Origin: Odontesthes bonariensis
Taxonomy: Eukaryota; Chordata; Actinopteri; Atheriniformes; Atherinopsidae
DNA: 64,000 nucleotides
Reading direction: 5' to 3'
Assembly (NCBI RefSeq): GCF_027942865.1
Contig: NC_134510.1
Coordinates: 13,606,743-13,670,742, forward strand
Shown here: in pieces, positions 55,526 through 64,000 of the stretch
Numbering within the stretch: the first letter of the stretch is position 1
How the letters are laid out: every line of letters starts with the position of its first letter
Program-made: the position numbers and the translations under genes
The notes under the pieces: generated by a model
What the model was told of the DNA's origin: nothing
Seen by the model: only the letters and a program-made list of their open reading frames with translations
Databases searched by the model: none

Positions 55526-55830
55526 AGTTTAGGTATGTCAATTTAACCGAGTAGTTTAGGTGCACAAGCCAAAGTAAATTGTTTATATGTCAAATCCTAA
55601 CCAAGTAGTTTAGATGCATAAACCTAAGCAAGTACTTCAGTGCCTAAACTTAAACAAGATGTTGAGGTACCAAAACCTAACCTAGTAGTTAGATGGCTAA
55701 ATCTGACCAAGTAGTTTAGATGAATAAACCCAGCCAAATTGTTTTAGGTGATTAAACCTAAACAATTTGTGATGGATAAACCTTACACTTTTTTTATTCC
55801 TAAACCTAACTAAGTACTTTAGTTGTTCCC
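55520..55830. repeat. Degenerate minisatellite, unit about 26-28 bp
   Basis: About 11 diverged copies of a unit close to CCTAACCAAGTAGTTTAGAT plus GCATAAA are visible. GTAGTTTAGG/GTAGTTTAGA or its variants recur at roughly 55551, 55579, 55605, 55631, 55659, 55685, 55711, 55740, 55767 and 55813. Copies differ by substitutions and small indels. It has no coding sense. Confidence 0.75.
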
Positions 55831-55986
55831 AAGCAATAGGCTTCCAAAAATAAGATAACTTAAAAGGAATTTTTCATGGTTTTTAAGCCCTCTATTCACT
55901 AAAACCGCCTTGCATTTACTTTTTTTTTTTGTAGTTCTAAATTGGAAGATTATTGTGATCTGTCTGACGGATTTCCTACAAGAGTT

Positions 55987-56961
55987 TAGCCTGGCTGACG
56001 CGTCCACAATCTCGATGAGATGGTGGTCTGGGAACTAGGTGTGCATTTTCTCGTATATGAGGCGTGGTTTACGAATGCCTAGAGCCGTTTATTGGGCGCT
56101 ACGAATGTCTATCAAATGACGTCAGGTTCTTCCCATGCTGCTTTGCGCGCGATTCATAGCCAATTGTATCACTTATACCAGATGACGACAGAAATTCGAC
56201 GAGGAAGAAGAAAAAAAGTAAAATAAAAGTAAACTTGCGCTCTAAGCTACTTAAATTGACAACAAAGTAGGCCTATATGCTATATTCTACATGAATTTTT
56301 ATGTTGTAGAGTTGTGAATTTATTTTAATAATGGAGAAATTGAGCAGCCTTGCTTTGTTGTCTACAGTAGTAGATCAACCCTCATCTTACTTTGAAGCTC
56401 CAAGCTCCCAGAAGTGACGTCGACGTAGCTTTAGCAGCAGAAAAGCTATCAGACTTGTGTTGATAATAATAAACTCCTGGACTATGTACAAACTTCCAAA
56501 TGCATCGTTTTGTGAGTACAGACCATATTTGTACTACTGTAGAAGTTTGGTGTCATGGCATGTGATTTTAGTGTGGTAATTTTGGAGATACTGCCAGGGT
56601 CCGTCAGCGCTTGTACTAAGGTATTCGGGATAACTCAGTAACTCAACTGATGTTCAGCCAATATCGGAAAAACTTCGGGTGGGCCACTTGGCTGGATGTC
56701 ACGGTTCAAATGACCCTAGGGTGAATCTACTCCGAAACACTTTCTAAGGCTGCATCGAACGGTAACGTTGTGTCCGCTGTCATGTTGAATTAACACTCTA
56801 CAAGCTTCGGTGTAGCGCATAGACATCGTCATCGTCTTGCTGCCCCCCCCCATTCTGTAATCGGTTCCCAAACTCTGGCAAAAATAAGGGCGGTGGTTTC
56901 CAGGCTGACTTTGCAGTGAGAATGAAATCGAGCGCAAAGCAGCATGGGAATTCCCAGGCTA
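55987..56961. mobile_element. Probable DNA-transposon relic with inverted sub-repeats
   Basis: TAGCCTGG at 55987-55994 faces CCAGGCTA at 56954-56961. A longer inverted pair of about 27 bp lies inside (TCCCATGCTGCTTTGCGCGC at about 56132 against its reverse complement at about 56930). The left text TAGCCTGGCTGACG is a phrase known from fish transposons. No coding part is seen. Confidence 0.45.
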
Positions 56962-57088
56962 GCAAGAGTTCTGTCATACCGAGTCCAGCGCTGAGATACT
57001 TCATTTGTTGCCAGAAATAAAGACTTCATTTAACTTGAGATTACTCTGGCTTGTTCTTGAGCTTCCAATTAAAGAATCGATCTAACAA

Positions 57089-57118
57089 ATATATATGTAT
57101 ATATATATATATATATAT
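57089..57118. repeat. (TA)n microsatellite
   Basis: TA dinucleotide run with one TG interruption near 57096. No function is inferred. Confidence 0.9.
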
Positions 57119-58149
57119 TTTTTTAGTCACACTCGCCGAAAGCCCGCTAAAACGCTGTGCATTTATCGAGACTTTCAACCCCAGGTAGGCCAAGTATGGA
57201 GAAATGTAAGAAAATAAAAGTATCTGAAGAAAATTGGTGCAAAACAACCCTTACAGGAAAAAAGACGTGTACGCTTTCTCGGCCTTAAAGGTAGAATAAC
57301 GCAACAGCGCCCCCGGCTTTAAAGGTAGAAAGGCGGCAATGCTTTCCCGGCCTAAATGGGTTAAGTAGGATTCAGCTAAAATAATATGTAGAACAATGAC
57401 TTTTTGTTAAAGTGCATAATTATTTCAAGCTCTTAGCTGTGAAAATGTATCAGCAGAAGGGATTGCTCCAAAACAGGGATGTTGTGCTTGAATTCATCAG
57501 TTTTTTTGTTAAAATAACACAGAGATGGAACAAATAGTTTACCATAATTGTGACAACAGAATGCACACCTTTCTGGGAAAATTGCTACCTTAGTTTATCA
57601 AAAGGATCTGTATATACATTATGTTTACTTTTTCCTACTTAAACATTTTGCTCCCTTTTTGTTTGAGTGAATGACTTTTATTAAACGTGAAGAGAGATAC
57701 CAAAATTAGCTGTGTACCAAACACTATGTAAATGTAAGTAGTAGTTGCCTTCATCGACATCCTGGAAATCATTTTCATTTCTTCTGACAAAAGTCATTTG
57801 TTTTTTGCTACAAAAGCGAACAAAGCATTTAGTTATCAATTTGCAAGGGAACATGTAGTACAAGTGAGTTCAGAGGTGGGTGCAAGGGTACCAATGAAAT
57901 GCCATCTACTGAAGTTAGTGCTCCGCAGGGGTCATTCATTTGAGCTGGAATTTTGCTGAACAAAAGCCAGCCTGACCCCGAGCAAACACCCCCTCAGAGC
58001 ACTGAAAGCTGTCCAAAGTCAACTTCTGCTTGGCTAAGCTTCCCACTCACACTCTCACCAAATGTTGAGTAAATTCACCTCCATATATGAGGATTTTTAT
58101 TCATTTCAGCCCCTTACCCACCTCACCCCTCTTTTTTCCATCGTTTTCC

Positions 58150-58430
58150 TCTCCTTTATTTCCCCCCACTTGACCTTTCCATTCCCTTCATCCACCTACT
58201 TTCCCTGCTGAGGACTTTAGCACATACCCTGGACCCCTGGCTCAGCCCTCAGCAGTCACATGACAGGGATTCAGAGCTTCAGACCACTACGGTTCAAAGC
58301 CCACAACTCTCTGTGCAGACTCTCCAGACAGCAACATCAGAAGGCCACTCCCCCGTAACGCATCTCAGCACCGTTGCACTTGTGCAACCTCTCACTGAAA
58401 CTGACTGTCTGCCTCCATTCCCACATTCAG
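58150..58430 (+). promoter_or_regulatory. Candidate upstream non-coding exon (slc52a-type gene)
   Basis: A pyrimidine-rich then mixed stretch ends in a consensus donor (CACATTCAG/GTAAGTGG at 58430/58431). No long frame is open. It is 5.4 kb upstream of the riboflavin-transporter coding exon and could be a 5' UTR exon of that gene. A second candidate donor, GAGCGAG/GTAAGAG, lies at 59967/59968. Transcript data would decide. Confidence 0.3.
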
Positions 58431-59200
58431 GTAAGTGGACTCTTGTGTAAGTTAGAATGATGAATGGATATAATTGGTTTGACTGAACTGATGGTTTACT
58501 GTTAAGTTTTGACTATTTGAGTATTAATTTAAGAATCTTCAGAAGACACCAAATGAATTGATTTCTAACACCAAAACAAAGCTTTAGTCGATCCACACGA
58601 CTTTCTTGAAGATTTTAACTGGACTCAAACAGTTGCTCTCCTCTAACCAATTGTTTATCGATCAAGCCTGCACTGTGTGGCATATTGTTGAAACATCTTC
58701 AAATCAAATAATCCAATTTGATATTCTAAAATGTATTTTATTACAAAAGCAAAACAATCAGATTTTCAGTTGTTCGAAAGTGCTTCATTTCACGTTGAGA
58801 CGGCGACAACATGAGTTCTGTCAGCGTCACAGACTGTTAAGATATACAGTTGATCAACGGGAGGAGAATCACTAAAAAAAGCCCGCAAATATGCAGCACT
58901 TTGTAAACGTCTGATATAATATCATCGCTCCCATGTTCTGAACCTTGTCCTAGAAGTTCCAAACCTCACACTGGTATTTGTGGCTCACAACCTTGAAACA
59001 AGGTAGTGCTTTCGCCGACTGTGTGAGCTTACAAAAGGGCATTCAGAAAGCGCCAGAATGATTTGCTTAAACATAATGACGATGAACTTATTGTGTTTGC
59101 CTGAATGTCAAACTTCATGGCTACGTTAGACGTTCATAACTACGTTCTGTGACTGATAATGCAAAAAAAAGAAACACTAAAAAATAAACAGAACCATTCA

Positions 59201-59225
59201 GAAGAAGAAGAAGAAGAAGAAGAAG
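59201..59225. repeat. (GAA)n microsatellite
   Basis: Eight GAA units in an uninterrupted run. No function is inferred. Confidence 0.9.
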
Positions 59226-61054
59226 GAATTCCAAGAAGGAATGTTTCTATCTAAGATGAATTACAGGAAATCTAAGACTAAACTTGTAACATCATGTTTG
59301 CACCGGCAAACGTGAACTAGACAAACAAGTCTTCTCAGGTGATTGTGCCTTTGATTGTGAAACATGTCATGAGTGACTCACAGCAAGTCGTTTGTTTCAA
59401 ATGAATTGCTGACTCAAAGTTGCTATGAAAAATGAAGTTCAGCCCACACAGAGGAGTAGAAGCACACTATAGCTAGAGTGTGAAGCCAAAAGCTTCTTGA
59501 CTCTTCTCACCCTCTCTGCTGCCTGCGTGTTTAAAGAAGGGCAGGCCAGGAGGTTGGTGTGCTGGTTGGGGGATGGAAAAGTGAGGGGGAGGAGTCACTC
59601 GGACTGAGGCCTCCCTCTTCACTCCCCCTCCTCCTACCGCTGAGCTCCCTAAAACAGAGGGAAAGCACATGGTGCCTGGTTTTGAAACCGCCCTCTAACA
59701 GTAAGATGATGCAAGTGTCATGGTGGTAGAGGGCATGTGCGCCTGTGCAGTTCCTCCCCTGTCAAGTGCGGCACAGACACGGAAGTAGAATGTGAGCCTG
59801 TGAGTGAATGAGCATGTGTATGTGTGTGGGGGAGAAGTAGAGAGGGAGGGGGGTGCACTCACACACATTTTTGCGACAGATGTAACTGAAGGAACCGTGA
59901 TCTCGATGGAGTGAAGGTTTTTGAGAAGAGAGGTCAGAAGAAAGACGGCTCTTGTGTTCTGAGCGAGGTAAGAGAAAGAATCCTGCTGCCTGAAAACAGC
60001 ATTTGACTGGTGTAAGAAGAAGGTAAAGGTTATTGGATTGCCAGCTTAAATTAGACCCCAAAGCCTCACGTAGTCGGTCCATCTGCTCCTTTTTACGACG
60101 CGAGGGGATGAAAAGGTACCAAGATGCAGAGTTTGGATTTTAGATTGATACAGAGGTTCAGGAAGTTGGAGCGTACAACATTACATCACAGTCAGTATTT
60201 CTTCCTTGTATTACTGATTCACGTGACTGATTCAAAATGTTTGAACCTTTTTCCTCTCAAGCGGTGCTTTTCTTTGTCTACCATTGAGAGGTTCCTTTGA
60301 CGTCGGTGTCCCATTGAGAGACCCCGGAGGACACGTACTGCCTTCAGCACCACAATAAAAACACTCACACGGACGAGTTTGTTACAGTAAACAACCTTCT
60401 GCTTTGAACCGGAGCTAATCCTTCACATCCCATTCAGATGTAGCTTTATTACACAGCTAAATAATGGTTGCCCTTTCGTGCGTCTGTTTATGTCACGACA
60501 CATGGGGCTTTTTATGGGAGCACTGTGTCAGTGTGTGAAAGGTTAGGCATCCACTGCCAGCCATGTAAGAAGGATGGAGGTGGTGGCAGGGAGAGGCATA
60601 ACCCAGGAAGGTCAGTCACATGCGAATGTGCTTCACACTTACAAAAACTGTACAGTAGCTACCAAATATCTTTCTGAATGAAAAATTTGGTTGAGTAAAC
60701 TTGCGTTTGATTGTCTTTGAAACAGGGCCTTAAGATATAGGCGATAGGTAAATAGATTAAACTGGCTCTTGACACTCATGCGAGAGATGAGATACCTTCA
60801 AATCCATTCAATTAAAATAAGGGGTCCTGGATTAGGTAACAACAAATAACACCCTGGATTTCAGAGGTATAAATAATCACACAATGCTTACTTAACTCAT
60901 AAGAACTACTTTTTGCTACTTGGTGTTGTCATTGCTATTGAAGTGTCATCACATGCCTGCGAGGTCTGGTTCAGGGTCGCACGTAGGTGTCTGTCAGAGT
61001 CGTCCTCACCACATGCAGAGTGAGGGATTTTGGGCATTCAACCATAACGGACGG

Positions 61055-61163
61055 TGTAGGTACCAGATCGTCTCGGCTTCCAGATCAGCTCGGGGTCCGT
61101 CGTCTGCTGAACACGTCACACAATATGGCTGTACGCTTGAATGGGAGTACATTGCGATTGGCT
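61055..61163 (-). repeat. Promoter-like repeat, copy A (inverted relative to copy B)
   Basis: This block is the reverse complement of 63391-63495 with a small insertion (extra bases near 61070-61110). Shared text on this strand includes CACACAATATGGCTGT and CGCTTGAATGGGAGTACATT. Read on the minus strand it has a CCAAT box and a CRE-like region. Confidence 0.8.
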
Positions 61164-61259
61164 GTACGTCGGACAGTTGTGTTTGGCTCGTTTTTTCTTT
61201 CATCTTATAACCTTATGTGTGCCTTGAAGATGTACAATCCGATTTACCTTTGTGTATAA

Positions 61260-62693
61260 ATCAGGCATGAAAATGGGTCAGGGGTTAAAAAGGTGAGAAG
61301 AGCGCACGCGCGGCCCAGGGGGCGGGGTATGACGAGCTTTGTTCACCAACACTGTTTCACTGATCTGCAGGCGCCAAACACACACACACATTTTCTGGAA
61401 AACATCCCCTATGTTGAAGGACACCTCCTGCGCCTTCACGCAAACCTTTCCCTCAAGTTTGACCTAAGCCCATCTCCAGCTGCACTTGATCCCTGAGTCT
61501 ATCTGCTTCACAGCTGCAGCATCCTCCTCTGTTAATACACTCATCCTGCAAGAATATTTTGTGTTAGTTCAAATTGAACATCAGTATTAACTGTAAACAG
61601 GGCTCGAAATTAACTTTTTTCACCACCACCCAAAATGACAAGAAGATATTAATGTTACTAGCCAAAAACAAAATGGCTAGTACGTTTTCTTTTCTACCAG
61701 CCACACTAAGCTTAAATTTACCACAATTGGGCCAGTGTTAAAAGAAGAGCTGGTTTCTGTAACATGGTTACTCAGATGTCAGAACAGTAATTGGTCGTAA
61801 GTAAATGTCACTCTTAATTTAGATTAGTGGTGTGGTGTCATAACACTAGCACTTTTGAGAGCAAATAGAATGGCCAATCACTGTTTCTCACATTTGGGTA
61901 GAACTAACCACTGGACTACCAGATATCATTTCACCCTGGTGTTTAATTGTTCGCTATTTTTAGGCGGCTTGAAACCATTACATTTCAATGAATCAATAAA
62001 TAACATTACTGGCGACCAGTGTTTCTGTTACGTAGCGTTAAAAACAAGCTCGACACTAACTGTATTAACAATATCGAGCGAACAGGAGCTAATCATTTCT
62101 ACCGGAGCTTTAGCTAGCTCTCACGGTGTTCAAGACAAGTTGTAGCGAACAGTGAAAGTTCTTAACCCATGTCAAGAGAGCTCCTCAGTTGAAAAAAAAA
62201 AACAATCTCGGCTTTCTAACTATCAAAAAACGCCCAAATCAAGTCTGCTGTTTTTTAAAACCATCCAGCGTGAACAAGGAATTTCTCCATTCAACACCAC
62301 TGAGCTTAGTTTCCATATCACTCGTCTCGCAAAAGCAGGCTAGCAGGTAACAAGTAGTATTTAACATCTGCAGCCGTCATGAGCTAGATAACGTGTTATG
62401 CCCTAAACTTGATTTTCAGCACGCATGTTAGAATAACATTTATGTACACGTTTGCCACATTAGGCGACTTACCTTCCATCAGTCAGTTTAGATCCAGCGG
62501 GAAATGAGGTTGCCATGTCAATCAATAAAAATGTGATTTTGCTGTCTGAATCAGTGGAATATTCGTAAGCGAGGACTGGCAACCAGGAGTGGGTTGTACC
62601 AGCTGATCAGAACACCAATAGAAAAGAAGCGCTAGTTATTAATAGCTATTAATCTCGATTGGCTGTAACCATTTGTATGCGTCAGTGGATGTA

Positions 62694-62724
<31 letters not shown>

Positions 62725-62826
62725 AAAAAAAAAAACTCTTCGGATCTACACGATTCACACAAGTCACCTATTTTGGGACCAAAACGGCAAATTTCGCCGA
62801 AAGGTGAGGGATTTTCATGCCTGATA
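61260..62826. mobile_element. Possible inverted-repeat element with homopolymer block
   Basis: ATCAGGCATGAAAAT at 61260 faces its reverse complement ending near 62825, with a TAAA on each outer side that could be a target duplication. Inside, text such as GGGCTCGAAATTAACTTTTT (near 61600) is typical of fish DNA elements. A run of 21 C followed by 21 A lies at 62694-62735. There is no coding capacity. Confidence 0.4.
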
Positions 62827-63010
62827 AATGCCACATGTTTCTGTACATTTTGTTAAAAGTCTTTGATAAAAAAATTTTTAAAAAAAGTTGAGATTGGCTC
62901 AGACAAACTTCGTTGCGTTCGACGTTCACGACAGACAGATAGATAGATGGATAGATGCCATTTCTTTAAGCTAATTTTTCAGTGTGTGTCTTATTTACCT
63001 AGACTGTATG

Positions 63011-63013
<3 letters not shown>

Positions 63014-63042
<29 letters not shown>
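63014..63042. repeat. (TA)n microsatellite
   Basis: A clean TA dinucleotide run of about 14 units, close to a GATA-rich stretch at 62935-62956. Confidence 0.9.
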
Positions 63043-63045
<3 letters not shown>

Positions 63046-63390
63046 TATGTCTATACACACATATCCAACGGAAAATTTTTTACCAGTTTTATGTACATTT
63101 ATATGCAGGAGTCCACATGCATATAGTCAAAGAGGTTATTGCTGCTCAGCACACAAACAATACACAAAACTGAAAATGAAGCTTCTCTTCAGAGTGAACC
63201 AAAGTGGCCAAAATGACTAAACAAAACAAACTAGATTTTAAAGGTTTGGGGCTAGTGGTGGTCAAGGTGTGGTACACACTATTTTGTAGGAAATATTTAA
63301 TTTCTTCGTAAAAGCGCTCCATAGCTGCTGCCGATCACCGAAAGACGGAGAAAAAACTCTCCCACGCACAGTGCCTAGTTACGGTTACTA

Positions 63391-63495
63391 TGGCTACAAC
63401 AGCCAATCACAATGTACTCCCATTCAAGCGGACAGCCATATTGTGTGACGTAATCAGACGATGACGAAACCCGAGCCGATCTGGTACCTACAATG
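63391..63495 (+). promoter_or_regulatory. Promoter-like repeat, copy B, upstream of riboflavin transporter
   Basis: The block contains a CCAAT box (AGCCAATCACAATG), a GCCATATTG motif resembling a YY1-type site, and a CRE-like TGTGACGTAATC. It is 370-470 bp upstream of the slc52a start codon and just upstream of the small open exon at 63531. An inverted copy at 61055-61163 shows that it is a repeated sequence, so it may be part of a mobile element co-opted as, or mistaken for, a promoter. Confidence 0.45.
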
Positions 63496-63530
63496 GACCT
63501 ATGTGCTGTCCTTCAAGAGCCTGAAAGCGC

Positions 63531-63632
63531 ATGGCCGTCTGGGATGAGGGCAAATTGTTAAATGCCGACTGGTTTGAAAGTTTGCTTGACCTAGGATTTG
63601 ACCACAAAGCGGATGAATACTACAATCTACAG
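63531..63632 (+). CDS. Small open exon of unknown gene (34 codons then splice donor)
   Basis: An ATG (63531) opens a frame of exactly 34 codons that runs into a donor (CTACAG/GTTTGT). The peptide begins MAVWDEGKLLNADWFESLLD and is rich in Trp, Asp and Glu, unlike random translation. Spliced to the slc52a exon at 63814 it would meet a stop after 19 codons and is out of frame with the transporter, so it is not part of that protein. It may be the first coding exon of a transposon-derived gene or an upstream open frame in the transporter 5' UTR. I do not recognise it. Confidence 0.35.
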
Positions 63633-63860
63633 GTTTGTAATTCAAACGAAATTAATACAGATGTAACTTTGTAGGGTAGGAGTTGGATAAAAACGAAAGG
63701 CTCGTATTCCTAATGAACAACAACAACAAAAAGCTGAAAATCCTTTATATTTCTAGGCTGTGATCCTTCGAATTTCACTCATCAAACCGGCTTTTGTTTT
63801 CAATCTGTTTCAGATTGTGCATATTTCCTCTTCCTGCTTTATTCCATTCCTACCTCCATC

Positions 63861-64000
63861 ATGTCACTGCTGACTCACGTGCTGGCGTGCCTTTTTGGCA
63901 TGGGCTCCTGGGTGGCCATCAATGGGATGTGGGTGGAACTGCCCCTGGTCGTACATGAGATCACAGAGGGCTGGTACCTGCCCTCGTATCTCACAGTGCT
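63861..64000 (+). CDS. slc52a2: Riboflavin transporter, SLC52A2/SLC52A3 family (5' end, cut by window)
   Basis: SLC52 proteins carry vitamin B2 across the plasma membrane and have 11 predicted membrane segments. The exon starts at 63814 after TCTGTTTCAG; the start ATG is at 63861. The first 46 codons encode a first membrane helix ([20 protein letters not shown]) followed by [20 protein letters not shown], which is the strongly conserved family N-terminus with the G-x-W-V-A-I-N-G-x-W-V-E-L-P signature. The symbol slc52a2 is favoured over slc52a3 because human SLC52A2 and PLEC both lie at 8q24.3, but the sequence shown would fit either. The rest of the gene is beyond the window. Confidence 0.85.
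   Translation, partial: MSLLTHVLACLFGMGSWVAINGMWVELPLVVHEITEGWYLPSYLTV

Noticed and set aside
58606..58875. 89-codon plus-strand open frame
   Set aside because: No splice sites, no recognisable motif, AT-rich composition of the surroundings.
60920..61259. Overlapping 90-96 codon frames over the promoter-like repeat
   Set aside because: They coincide with the inverted repeat copy A and have no protein-family features.

Overview
The window is vertebrate nuclear DNA, most likely from a ray-finned (teleost) fish. Genes are broken into many exons with GT-AG introns. Interspersed DNA transposons and tRNA-type SINE relics of a kind common in fish fill the gaps, and microsatellites are frequent. 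All gene calls rest on reading frames, splice-site consensus, intron-phase bookkeeping and recognition of protein families. No search was run.

Layout. (1) About 300-16,650, + strand: the 3' two thirds of a plectin gene (plec). It has seven exons of the plakin domain, one giant 3,354-bp coiled-coil rod exon, and one giant last exon with six plakin-repeat modules and a Gly-Ser-Arg tail. (2) 17,700-22,600: four short candidate exons with mutually consistent phases, the last of which looks like the start of a spectrin repeat. (3) 22,600-33,500: about 11 kb with no exon I can defend, ending in a probable upstream promoter and 5' UTR exon. (4) 33,594-50,077, + strand: a complete 39-exon gene for the tail half of a spectraplakin (MACF1/dystonin type). 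It has a dual-acylation-like N-terminus, about 15 spectrin repeats, two EF-hands, a GAS2 microtubule-binding domain and a short divergent tail. The joined exons total 6,351 bases, exactly 2,117 codons. (5) 52,600-63,500: transposon-rich intergenic DNA. (6) 63,861 to the window end: the start of a riboflavin transporter gene (slc52a2/slc52a3 family).

The most interesting point is the order plectin, bridging exons, spectraplakin tail, all on one strand. Plectin is thought to descend from a spectraplakin-like ancestor that lost its spectrin/EF/GAS2 tail. Here such a tail lies directly downstream, and the phases (all 0) would allow splicing from the plectin plakin domain into it. That would give an actin/intermediate-filament half and a microtubule-binding half from one locus. 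The splice link is a hypothesis; the exons themselves are seen.

Mobile DNA includes two opposite-facing copies of one hAT family with BED-finger fragments (one with a SINE inside it), another hAT copy with a perfect 8-bp target duplication, and a Charlie-like hAT whose target duplication was later split by a TTAA-type element. There are also smaller inverted-repeat elements and an inverted ~105-bp promoter-like repeat upstream of the riboflavin transporter. I saw no rRNA gene, no functional tRNA gene, no CRISPR array and no viral gene.
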